NCBI GenBank assembly: GCA_025454095.1
Contig: JALOPC010000177.1
Location: forward strand, 1-7,073
DNA: 7,073 bases
Origin: Syntrophales bacterium
Lineage (GTDB): Bacteria; Desulfobacterota; Syntrophia; Syntrophales; UBA2192
Reading direction: 5' to 3'
This document shows, in pieces, positions 1 to 5,894 of this stretch (position 1 is the first letter of the stretch; the number at the start of each line of letters is the position of its first letter). A program made the translations under genes and the position numbers. A model generated the notes under the pieces. It was not told the origin of the DNA. It did no database searches and worked only from the letters and a program-made list of their open reading frames with translations.

Positions 1-1161
1 CACATCCGTGCGGCCATTCACGAGAAGGGCGCTCACTGGGAAGCCGGTGAAACCACCCTGTCCGCCCTGCCGGACACGGAGCGCAGGCTCCGCCTCGGGC
101 ATGTGAAGCCGAAGCTGACGGGAAAGGAACCGGTCCTGACGGCGGAGCCGGCAGGATCGGGCGGGGCTGCGGCGGCCTACACGAGCTATGACTGGACCTA
201 CCCGACCCCTTACGTCACGCCGGTCCGCAACCAGGGCAGTTGCGGGAGTTGCTGGGCCTTCGCAGTGGCGGGGGCACTCGAGTCCTACACGCTGATCAAG
301 AACAGCCTCGCGGGGCAGGACATGAACCTCTCGGAGCAGGTCCTGGTCTCCTGCAGCGGGGCCGGCAGCTGCGGCGGCGGCTACATCGGGTCGGCCTCAA
401 CCTACATCCGGGACAAGGGCCTCCCGCCGGAGGGCTGCTTCCCCTACACGGCGGCAAACACCGCGTGCGGCTCGGCCTGCTACACCTACCAGAGCGGCAC
501 CTATCGGATCCAAAGCTGGGCCTACGTGACGACGACGCCGGTGAACGTGGAAGCCATCAAGAACGCGCTGGTGACCTACGGCCCGCTCGTCACGACCATG
601 GACGTTTACGGGGACTTTTACAGCTACCGCAGCGGGATCTACTCCTACGCGACGGGCAGCTACCAGGGAGGGCACGCCATCCTTCTCGTGGGCTACGACG
701 ACGCAGCGCAGTGCTTCAAGGCCAAGAACAGCTGGGGCACGGGCTGGGGCGAGGCCGGGTACTTCCGCATCGCCTACTCGGCGGTGGGAAATCCCGTCTA
801 CTTCGGGGAGTTCACGATCGCCTACACCGGGGCTGCGCCTCAGCCCCCGCCGGCGCCGGACCCCGAGCCGACGGCCTGCACGTTCGCCGTCTCGCCCGTC
901 TCGAAGACCTTCACGGACAGGGGGGGCAAGATGAGCGTGAGTGTGACGGCGAGCGCCGGCTGCGCCTGGACCGCATCGGCCGGCGCCGCCTGGGTCGCCC
1001 CGACCTCCGGCACCTCGGGAACGGGCAGCGGGACAGTGAGCTATTCGGTTGCCGCCAACCCGACGACACTCATGCGGACGACCTCGATCGGCATTGCCCC
1101 GGCGGGCGCCTCCTCGCCGGTCGGGTCCGTGTCCATCGTCCAGAAGGGAAAGAAGCGCTGA
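1..1161 (+). CDS. Papain-family (C1) cysteine peptidase with C-terminal BACON-like domain, 5' end outside window
   Basis: Secreted papain-like endopeptidase; the frame is open from base 1, so the start, signal peptide and part of the propeptide lie upstream. A GTG at 103 is in frame but is not a likely start, because propeptide-like sequence (IRAAIHEKGAHWEAGETTLS) precedes it. Counting from base 1, 386 residues are visible. Residues 1-60 are propeptide-like. The catalytic domain spans about 61-278, with oxyanion Gln78 and nucleophile Cys84 in NQGSCGSCWAFA, His225 in GGHAILLVGYDD and Asn243 in KNSWGTGWGEAGYF, so the C/H/N triad is complete. Several further cysteines suit disulfides outside the cytoplasm. 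A proline-rich linker (PQPPPAPDPEP) leads to about 95 residues with the C-x-W ... W pattern and beta-rich, Ser/Thr/Gly-rich make-up of BACON/Ig-like modules, presumed to bind carbohydrate or surface ligands. The gene ends at a clean hairpin (1198-1230). The peptidase call is very secure; the tail-domain call is by pattern only. Confidence 0.95.
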   Translation, partial: HIRAAIHEKGAHWEAGETTLSALPDTERRLRLGHVKPKLTGKEPVLTAEPAGSGGAAAAYTSYDWTYPTPYVTPVRNQGSCGSCWAFAVAGALESYTLIKNSLAGQDMNLSEQVLVSCSGAGSCGGGYIGSASTYIRDKGLPPEGCFPYTAANTACGSACYTYQSGTYRIQSWAYVTTTPVNVEAIKNALVTYGPLVTTMDVYGDFYSYRSGIYSYATGSYQGGHAILLVGYDDAAQCFKAKNSWGTGWGEAGYFRIAYSAVGNPVYFGEFTIAYTGAAPQPPPAPDPEPTACTFAVSPVSKTFTDRGGKMSVSVTASAGCAWTASAGAAWVAPTSGTSGTGSGTVSYSVAANPTTLMRTTSIGIAPAGASSPVGSVSIVQKGKKR

Positions 1162-1197
1162 GGACGGGCAACGCGCCTCGCGTCACCCCGGGAACGG

Positions 1198-1230
1198 GAA
1201 GCCGGATCGGGAACCCCCTGATCCGGCTTC
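1198..1230 (+). terminator. Hairpin terminator after the cysteine peptidase
   Basis: A perfect 11-bp stem, GAAGCCGGATC (1198-1208) with GATCCGGCTTC (1220-1230), and an 11-nt loop, followed by ATTTTCC. It starts 37 nt after the peptidase stop codon. The T tract is short (four T), so it may stop RNA polymerase only partly. Confidence 0.75.
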
Positions 1231-1280
1231 ATTTTCCGCTCAAGGCGTACGTGCATGCTGCCGATAGCAATAGCGGGTGA

Positions 1281-1312
1281 TTGATGCGATTGAACCCGGG
1301 GAATGCTATACG
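1281..1312 (+). promoter_or_regulatory. Extended -10 promoter for the small 94-aa gene
   Basis: TGC TATACG (1304-1312) matches an extended -10 element. The best upstream hexamer, TTGATG at 1281-1286, is 20 bp away, so the -35 is weak or badly spaced, which is tolerable with an extended -10. Transcription would begin near 1319, 18 nt before the ATG at 1337. This is a reason to prefer that ATG over the in-frame GTG at 1277, which lies upstream of the promoter. Confidence 0.5.
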
Positions 1313-1336
1313 CCGATTTCCGGCACCGCAGGCGAC

Positions 1337-1621
1337 ATGGACCCGAAGAACGAATTTGCGAAGTACATCCTCGATCCCGACGAGTTGCTCGAGAAGAAGA
1401 AGGAACTTCTGCGCCTCGGCGCCACGCGGGACCAGATCGCCAGGGCCCTCAAGTCCGCCATCCTGAAGCCGCAGCAGCGCGAGCAGTTCAAAAAGGCCCT
1501 CCCCCTGTACGAGGCGAAGATCCGGACGCTGCGCGACCAGATCCTGGCCAACGACCTCCTGGGCAACCTCAATCCCGACGACATCCGGATCCCCACGCAC
1601 TACCAGGACAGGAAGAGATAA
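1337..1621 (+). CDS. Small hydrophilic helical protein of unknown function (94 aa)
   Basis: Not recognised. The protein begins MDPKNEFAKYILDPDELLEK and is rich in Lys, Arg, Glu, Leu and Gln. It has no signal peptide, membrane segment or cysteine, so it should be a soluble cytoplasmic protein. Residues 10-75 look like three or four amphipathic helices, including LRLGATRDQIARALKSAI, which resembles a short helix-turn-helix in rhythm, though the match is too loose to call DNA binding. The tail NPDDIRIPTHYQDRKR is extended and basic. The frame is also open upstream to a GTG at 1277, but the predicted promoter and the codon character favour the ATG at 1337. Only a weak AGG four bases before the ATG serves as ribosome site. 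It stands alone between a terminator and the promoter of the MBL gene. That it is a real gene rests on codon periodicity and protein-like composition. Confidence 0.7.
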   Translation: MDPKNEFAKYILDPDELLEKKKELLRLGATRDQIARALKSAILKPQQREQFKKALPLYEAKIRTLRDQILANDLLGNLNPDDIRIPTHYQDRKR

Positions 1622-1642
1622 GCCGCCCCCCTGCCTTTCCCC

Positions 1643-1671
1643 TTGCGAATCCCCCTCCCGTTGGTTATAGA
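1643..1671 (+). promoter_or_regulatory. Sigma-70-like promoter of the MBL-fold gene
   Basis: TTGCGA (1643-1648), a 17-bp spacer and TATAGA (1666-1671) give 4/6 and 5/6 matches to the -35 and -10 consensus at ideal spacing. The start would fall near 1678, leaving a leader of about 33 nt that carries a strong ribosome site, AAGGAGGGG at 1696-1704, six bases before the ATG. Confidence 0.6.
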
Positions 1672-1686
1672 CTTTGAGGGGGATTC
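1647..1686. promoter_or_regulatory. Perfect 11-bp inverted repeat around the MBL promoter
   Basis: GAATCCCCCTC (1647-1657) is the exact reverse complement of GAGGGGGATTC (1676-1686), separated by 18 nt. The arms bracket the -10 element: the left arm overlaps the end of the -35 and the spacer, the right arm covers the predicted transcription start. It could be an operator, or a hairpin terminating the upstream small gene in read-through RNA (it starts 26 nt after that stop and is followed by CATCTTTT). The T tract is poor for a terminator, and a transcript starting at the MBL promoter would lack the left arm. Both roles are inference. Confidence 0.6.
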
Positions 1687-1710
1687 CATCTTTTCAAGGA
1701 GGGGCTGTCC

Positions 1711-2610
1711 ATGAGGCATCGCACGGCGGGAAAGATCGCAGACAACCTCTGGTACCTCGGCCGCGAGGAGTCGGGGGTGTACTGGCTGGCGGGGAAAAAC
1801 GGGGCCGTCCTGATCAACGGCGGGCTTGCGCACATCCTCCCCGACGTCCGGAAGCAGATGAAGGACTTCGGGCTCGACCCGGCGACGCTTACGAAGATCC
1901 TCATCCTGCACTCCCACTTCGACCACATCGGGGTGATCCCCTGGTTCAAGCGCAACTGGCCGGCCATCGAGGTCTGCGGCTCGGCGGAGACCTGGCGGAT
2001 CCTCCAGATGCGGAAGGCCATCGACATCGCCAACCAGTTCAGCAAAATCGTGGCGGACAAGATGGGCCTCGGCGCGGCGCTGCAGGACGTCGATTTCGCC
2101 TGGCGCGACGACATCGCGGGGAGCACCGTGGCCGACGGGGACCGGATCGACCTGGGCGAAACCGCCCTGGACATCCTCTTCACGCCCGGCCACACGAACT
2201 GCTCCATCACGGCCTACGAACCGGCCCTGAAGGCCCTTTTCGCCTCCGACGGGGGCGGGATCCCCTACCGGGAAGGCTCCTTCGCCTCGGCCAACACCAA
2301 CTTCACCCAGTACCTCGAGAGCCTCGAGAAGATGAAGCCCCTGGCGGTGGAGGTCCTCTGCGCCGACCACTACGGCTACGTCACGGGCGAGGACGCCCGG
2401 GGGTTCATCGCCCTGACCCTGCGCGAGGGCCGGAAGCTGCGCGCCATGATGGAGGGGATCCTCCGGGACAAGGGCAGCGTCGACGAGGCCGCAAAGGCCA
2501 TGAACGTGCTGTTCTACCGGGAGTGCCCGGACTACTTCATCGCGCCGGACATCCTCGAGGGCGTTTTCCGGCAGATGATGAAGTTCCTCGAGAAGAACCT
2601 GAACTCCTGA
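1711..2610 (+). CDS. MBL-fold metallo-hydrolase (299 aa)
   Basis: Cytoplasmic metallo-beta-lactamase-fold hydrolase; no signal peptide or membrane segment. The full dinuclear metal set is visible: H67, H69, D71 and H72 in LHSHFDHIG, H161 in TPGHTNCS, bridging D180 in FASDGGG and H220 in CADHYGY. The N-terminal strands (NLWYLGREESGVYWLAGKNG ... VLINGG) are typical of the fold. Residues 225-299 form a helical C-terminal extension (GEDARGFIALTL ... FRQMMKFLEKNL), as in thioesterase- or quinolinase-like MBL proteins in which helices shape the pocket. Glyoxalase II, lactonase or another ester/thioester hydrolase are all possible; the substrate cannot be read from the sequence. The ATG at 1711 is fixed by AAGGAGGGG at 1696-1704. 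It is monocistronic, between its own promoter and a strong terminator. Confidence 0.93.
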   Translation: MRHRTAGKIADNLWYLGREESGVYWLAGKNGAVLINGGLAHILPDVRKQMKDFGLDPATLTKILILHSHFDHIGVIPWFKRNWPAIEVCGSAETWRILQMRKAIDIANQFSKIVADKMGLGAALQDVDFAWRDDIAGSTVADGDRIDLGETALDILFTPGHTNCSITAYEPALKALFASDGGGIPYREGSFASANTNFTQYLESLEKMKPLAVEVLCADHYGYVTGEDARGFIALTLREGRKLRAMMEGILRDKGSVDEAAKAMNVLFYRECPDYFIAPDILEGVFRQMMKFLEKNLNS

Positions 2611-2636
2611 CCCCCTCATTGCCGTCGATCGCACCG

Positions 2637-2665
2637 GGGCTGCCGCGCGGGCAGCCCTTTTTTTT
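2637..2665 (+). terminator. Strong intrinsic terminator after the MBL gene
   Basis: Stem GGGCTGCC (2637-2644) with GGCAGCCC (2650-2657), a GCGCG loop, and an uninterrupted run of eight T (2658-2665). It lies 27 nt past the MBL stop codon and separates that gene from the pldA unit. Confidence 0.93.
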
Positions 2666-2686
2666 GCGCGGCGCCGAACCAAAGGC

Positions 2687-2715
2687 TTGAAAAGGGCGCC
2701 GCACACTGGCATACT
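2687..2715 (+). promoter_or_regulatory. Promoter of the pldA-CAP unit
   Basis: TTGAAA (2687-2692, 5/6 to consensus), a 17-bp spacer and CATACT (2710-2715, 4/6), with TGG directly before the -10 as an extended -10 element. The start is predicted near 2721, giving a leader of about 30 nt. Confidence 0.6.
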
Positions 2716-2750
2716 CGCGCCGAGCGATCGCCGTGCCGGGAGGGGGGGAC

Positions 2751-3767
2751 ATGAACCGTCATCTGCTGCTTGCGTGTTTTCTTGTATTCGTGCTCTGCGG
2801 AGCGCCGGGCGTTGCCGCGCCGGCCGCAGGGGCCGCCAGCCTCGAGGAATGCGCGAAGATCGACGACGATGCGGCACGGCTCCGGTGCTTCGACGAGATG
2901 GCCGGCCGCAAACCGAAAGCGGGCGCCGTGACGGCTGCGCCTGCGCCTCCCGCGGAATCGCGGCGCGAGGAACCGAGCTTCATGTCCAAGCGCTGGCAGC
3001 TCGACGACGTGAGCCGCCAGAAGCGCTTCGCCATCATGTCCCACCGGCAGAATTACATCCTGCCCTACACCTACAATTTCCACCAGGAGAAGGCGACCTA
3101 CGAGGCGGCCAACCCGGACGTGGAGATCCAGGACGCCGAGGTCAAATACCAGATCAGCCTCAAGATGAAGCTCTGGGAAGACATGTTCGGGATGCCCCTG
3201 GATCTCTGGGCCGCCTACACGCAGCTCTCCCTGTGGCAGGTATACAACAAGGACTACTCCTCGCCCTTCCGGGAAACGAACTACGAGCCGGAGATTCTCT
3301 TCAACTACCGGACCAACACGGACGTCTTCGGCCTCCTGCGAAGCCGCTTCATCCAGGTCGGCCTCAACCACCAATCCAACGGCCGGGCGGAACCCCTCTC
3401 CCGGAGCTGGAACCGGATCGTGGCCAATTTCGGGTTCGAGCGCGGCGTCTTCAACGCCCAGCTCAAGACGTGGATCCGCATCCCCGAGAGCGACGACGAA
3501 GACGACAACTCGGACATCACGGCCTACATGGGCTACGGGGAACTTTGGATGGGCACCGTCTGGAAGGATTTCCACCTGGCGCTCATGCTCCGCAACAACC
3601 TGCGGTTCGACGACAACCGCGGCGCCATGCAGTTCGAGCTGAGCTTCCCGCTGATCGAGCACCTCAACGGCTACGTCCAGTACTTCCTGGGCTACGGCGA
3701 GACCCTGATCGACTACAACCACTACACGAACCGCATCGGCGTGGGCGTGATGATCAAGGACTGGTAG
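2751..3767 (+). CDS. pldA: Outer-membrane phospholipase A (338 aa)
   Basis: Calcium-dependent phospholipase A1/A2 of the outer membrane, which hydrolyses phospholipids misplaced in the outer leaflet. Residues 1-23 are a Sec signal peptide (MNRHLLLACFLVFVLCGAPG, then VAA). A Cys-bearing motif, LEECAKIDDDAARLRCFDEM (31-50), precedes a Pro/Ala linker, as in longer non-enteric PldA proteins; E. coli PldA is shorter (289 aa). The active site is intact: H207 and S209 in GLNHQSNGR and N221 in SRSWNR, with the same spacing as E. coli His142/Ser144/Asn156. S171, R212 and S217 align by spacing with the E. coli calcium-site residues Ser106, Arg147 and Ser152. The barrel strands end in ...VMIKDW, a terminal aromatic expected for BAM insertion, here Trp rather than Phe. 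The ATG at 2751 is chosen over the in-frame GTG at 2733 because a GGGAGGGGGG ribosome site lies just before it. It is followed after 9 bp by the CAP gene. Confidence 0.95.
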   Translation: MNRHLLLACFLVFVLCGAPGVAAPAAGAASLEECAKIDDDAARLRCFDEMAGRKPKAGAVTAAPAPPAESRREEPSFMSKRWQLDDVSRQKRFAIMSHRQNYILPYTYNFHQEKATYEAANPDVEIQDAEVKYQISLKMKLWEDMFGMPLDLWAAYTQLSLWQVYNKDYSSPFRETNYEPEILFNYRTNTDVFGLLRSRFIQVGLNHQSNGRAEPLSRSWNRIVANFGFERGVFNAQLKTWIRIPESDDEDDNSDITAYMGYGELWMGTVWKDFHLALMLRNNLRFDDNRGAMQFELSFPLIEHLNGYVQYFLGYGETLIDYNHYTNRIGVGVMIKDW

Positions 3768-3776
3768 GAGCACGGC

Positions 3777-4481
3777 ATGCGCGACAACGTCCCCCTGCGC
3801 GTTGCGCGGCGGAGGCTTGCCTGCCTCGGCCTGAGCGCCGTCATCGGGCTCGTCGGGTTCGAGCCCGCGCAGGCCGCCGGGGATGTCGATTTTGCGGCCC
3901 TCGAACGAGGCATCGTCGAGGAGGTCAACCTGGCCCGGACGAACCCGGCGGCCTATGCCGCCTGGCTCAATGGCCAGCGGCCCCACTACCGGGGCACACA
4001 GCTGAGGCGGCCGGGGGAAACGCCCATCCGGACGAAGGAAGGGCTTGCGGCCGTGGACGAGGCGATCCGGTGGCTCGGGCAGCAGAGGCCCGTCGGCGCT
4101 TTGGGCCTCTCGCGCGGGCTCTCCCTGGCCGCCCGCGACCTCACGGCGCCCCAGGGGGCCTCGGGAGGCTTCGGCCACACGGGGCCAGACGGCAGCTCGC
4201 CGTCGGATCGGATCGAGCGGCACGGCCGATGGGAGTCCATGATCGGGGAAAACGTGGCCTACGGCCAGAGGACGGCGCGGGACGTGGTGGCGGCATTCAT
4301 CGTCGACGACGGCGTGCCCGGCCGCGGTCACCGGAAGAACCTCTTCAACCCGTCCTACCGCGTCATGGGCGTCGACTGCGCGCCCCATGCCGTCTACGGC
4401 ACCACCTGCGCCGTCACCTTCGCGGCGGGCTTTCACCCGCCGCCCCTCTCTCACTTCCCGCCCCCCGCGCGGCTGCCGTAG
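3777..4481 (+). CDS. Secreted CAP/SCP-domain protein (234 aa)
   Basis: Exported protein with a cysteine-rich secretory/antigen 5/PR-1 (SCP) domain; bacterial members are extracytoplasmic and mostly of unknown function, some binding sterols or lipids. Residues 1-34 form a signal peptide with a basic start (RVARRR), a hydrophobic core and AQA-A cleavage. The domain starts at about 40 (FAALERGIVEEVNLARTNPA) and shows the expected cavity motifs: H134 in GFGHTGPDGSSPSDRI, E158 in GENVAYG, and H185 in PGRGHRKNLFNPSYRVMGVD. C201 and C211 may form a disulfide. The Pro-rich tail after FAAGF (PPPLSHFPPPARLP) lies where the convergent transporter gene overlaps and is probably not domain sequence. The ribosome site TAGGAG (3765-3770) overlaps the pldA stop codon, so the two genes are likely co-transcribed and perhaps translationally coupled. 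A role at the envelope alongside PldA is inference. Confidence 0.92.
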   Translation: MRDNVPLRVARRRLACLGLSAVIGLVGFEPAQAAGDVDFAALERGIVEEVNLARTNPAAYAAWLNGQRPHYRGTQLRRPGETPIRTKEGLAAVDEAIRWLGQQRPVGALGLSRGLSLAARDLTAPQGASGGFGHTGPDGSSPSDRIERHGRWESMIGENVAYGQRTARDVVAAFIVDDGVPGRGHRKNLFNPSYRVMGVDCAPHAVYGTTCAVTFAAGFHPPPLSHFPPPARLP

Positions 4482-5337
4482 TGCTTCAGCGGCAGGACGA
4501 GCACGAAAAAAGGCACCAGGTACATCGCCGCCGTCATCGTCTCCCGGGGCCCGAAGAACTGCGCCGAGAAGACGATCATCAGGACGTTGTTCATGTGGGC
4601 GAGCATGACGGCAACAGGATCCCCGCGACGGCGTAGACGGCCGCCAGGACCATGTCGACGGCCAGCGCCTCCACGATGAGGGCGGGATCGTTGTAGAAGA
4701 TGTCGGCGTACTTCGAGAAGACCCCGAGGGTGATGCAGGCGAACATGACAAGGTTTACGGGGAAGGCGCGGCGGTTGGCAGCCTCGAGCAGGCCGGGCGC
4801 AACGCGCCGCAGGGCCTGCACGGCGGCGATGGGGACGAAGATCGCGAGCGCCAGCACGCGGAGCATACTCAAGAAGGAAAGATCAACGCTTGCCGCCAGG
4901 ACGATCTCGACGACGGCCGGCAGGCTGAAGGGAACGAGAATCGACGTCAGGACCGTCACGACCAGGACGCGGGCGCTGTTGCCCCCCACGAGATTCGACA
5001 TGAAGGGTGCCACGACGCCCGTGGACACGGCCGTCAGCAGAAGCGCCGAGAGGGCGTAATCGGGCATGAAGAACAGGAACAGCCCGTAAAGGACCAGGGG
5101 CAGGAGCAGCATCTTCAGCGCGACGAAGGAAAGCAGCGGAAGGCTCGCCCGGCGCAGGGCCTCCCAGACCTCCTCGAGCCGGATGGAGAGGAAGCTCATG
5201 AAGAACAGGACCATGAGGCACGCGAGCGGGTAGGGCTGCAGGAAGGCAAAGACCCGCGGGCAGCAGATGCCGGCGGCCATCGACGAGAACACGACGGCCA
5301 GCAGGAGAATGTCCCTCGGACGGAACGGAAGCTCCAT
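4451..5337 (-). pseudogene. BASS-family (bile acid:sodium symporter-like) transporter, frameshifted near the 3' end
   Basis: Inner-membrane transporter of the BASS superfamily, which moves organic anions with sodium. From the ATG at 5337 the frame gives 248 residues with about eight hydrophobic segments (roughly 8-26, 35-52, 65-88, 92-112, 119-145, 155-175, 190-208, 218-240) and the conserved-looking STGVVAPFMSNLVGGNSARV in the core. It then ends abruptly as GILLPSCSPT, stop at 4591. In another minus frame the reading resumes at once as VMLAHMNNVLMIVFSAQFFG and continues through PRETMTAAMYLVPFFVLVLPL to a stop at 4451-4453, supplying two more membrane segments. One missing base at about 4605-4620 explains this; restored, the protein would be 295 aa, normal for the family. 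It is either a true recent pseudogene or a sequencing error. The start lies 10 bp after the MaoC-like gene with only a weak ribosome site. The 3' end overlaps the convergent CAP gene by 31 bp. Confidence 0.85.
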
Positions 5338-5347
5338 GGCGGCTCGC

Positions 5348-5692
5348 CTACTCCCTGTCCGGCGGCCTGCGGCGCACGATCTGGTTGCCGATGACCGTGA
5401 AGACCGTCTCGCCTCGCTGGTTCAGGGCGGAGTAGCGGATGCGCACGATGCCCCGATCGGCTGCCTTCGAGGGCCTCAGCTCGAGCACCTCGCCGGCGGC
5501 CCGCAGCGTGTCGCCGGGCCGGACGGGCTTGAGCCACTTCAGCTCGTCGAACCCCGGCGAGCCCAGGCTGTTCTGCGCGTTGAGGGCGCCCGTCATGATG
5601 GCGAAATCGATGATCTGGCCTTCCGTCACCGTCATCCCCGGCGACTCGAAGCGATCGCCTGCCTTGAAATCGTCAAAAAAGAGCGTGCCCAT
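5348..5692 (-). CDS. MaoC-like hotdog protein with internal deletion of the active-site segment (114 aa)
   Basis: MaoC-type (R)-enoyl-CoA hydratase-like hotdog protein, cytoplasmic. The N-terminus MGTLFFDDFKAGDRFESPGM-TVTEGQIIDFA and the C-terminal half (LGSPGFDELKWLKPVRPGDT ... RGIVRIRYSALNQRGETVFT) fit the family well. Usual members are about 150 aa. Here the stretch between FA (residues 30-31) and IMTGAL, where the family carries the D-x-x-P-x-H/N-x-D and G-G-hydrophobic-x-x-S/H-G active-site motifs and the central hotdog helix, is absent. There is no histidine in the whole protein. The gap of about 35-40 residues is in frame, at about 5597-5602 on the DNA. A catalytic role is therefore doubtful; the protein may be inactive, or the gap may be an assembly artefact. 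The ATG at 5692 is preceded by GGAG eight bases upstream. It is the first gene of the unit with the BASS transporter. Confidence 0.85.
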   Translation of the reverse strand: MGTLFFDDFKAGDRFESPGMTVTEGQIIDFAIMTGALNAQNSLGSPGFDELKWLKPVRPGDTLRAAGEVLELRPSKAADRGIVRIRYSALNQRGETVFTVIGNQIVRRRPPDRE

Positions 5693-5758
5693 CCTTCCGT
5701 CTCCGTTCCCGGGCTTCGTATTCCCGCAGCGCAGGGCCGGGTCGCCCCGGGCATTTTT

Positions 5759-5767
5759 TCTATACCA
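5759..5767 (-). promoter_or_regulatory. Extended -10 promoter of the MaoC/BASS unit
   Basis: On the minus strand TGG TATAGA (5767 down to 5759) is an extended -10 element; no good -35 is seen at 17 bp (GGATTT is the hexamer there). It lies about 70 bp before the MaoC-like start and is divergent from the lipoprotein promoter. Confidence 0.4.
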
Positions 5768-5798
5768 TCCCGGCCGTCCTCAAATCCACGCTTTCTTT

Positions 5799-5831
5799 GC
5801 GCGGCGGGCCGTCCGGCCGCGCGGCGGGCCG
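5799..5831. repeat. 13-bp direct repeat upstream of the lipoprotein promoter
   Basis: GCGCGGCGGGCCG occurs at 5799-5811 and again at 5819-5831, 20 bp apart start to start (close to two helical turns). The second copy ends five bases before the -35 hexamer of the lipoprotein promoter. It may be a tandem protein-binding site or chance in GC-rich DNA. Confidence 0.6.
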
Positions 5832-5835
5832 CGAA

Positions 5836-5864
5836 TTGACAATCGCCGCGGACCCCACTATAGT
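5836..5864 (+). promoter_or_regulatory. Near-consensus sigma-70 promoter of the lipoprotein gene
   Basis: TTGACA (5836-5841, 6/6), a 17-bp spacer and TATAGT (5859-5864, 5/6). The predicted start is near 5871. AAAGGA at 5883-5888 is the ribosome site, six bases before the ATG at 5895. This is the strongest promoter in the window by match. Confidence 0.88.
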
Positions 5865-5894
5865 TTCCTCAACACAAGAGGGAAAGGAACGGCC

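Noticed and set aside
240..1280. Plus-strand 346-aa frame overlapping the cysteine peptidase
   Set aside because: Arg/Leu/Gly-rich out-of-frame shadow that runs through the peptidase stop and its terminator hairpin.
2670..2700. Two GGCGCC sites flanking the pldA -35 as an operator
   Set aside because: Six-base GC palindromes are expected often at this base composition; no longer symmetry is present.
1600..2877. Minus-strand open frame (425 aa) opposite the MBL hydrolase
   Set aside because: Shadow of the MBL gene; it runs across a strong terminator and promoter and shows no family motif.
2687..4636. Plus-strand open frame (649 aa) in another frame over pldA and CAP
   Set aside because: Arg/Pro/Gly-rich shadow crossing two real genes; no motif or ribosome site.
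2616..4751. Very long minus-strand open frame (711 aa) opposite pldA and the CAP gene
   Set aside because: It is a GC-rich shadow: low-complexity Arg/Pro/Val/Asp-rich translation with no domain, opposite two securely identified genes.
5737..5759. Terminator-like CCGGG/CCCGG stem followed by six T on the plus strand
   Set aside because: No plus-strand gene lies upstream to be terminated; on the minus strand it is in the leader of the MaoC-like gene and lacks a T tract. The stem is only 5 bp.
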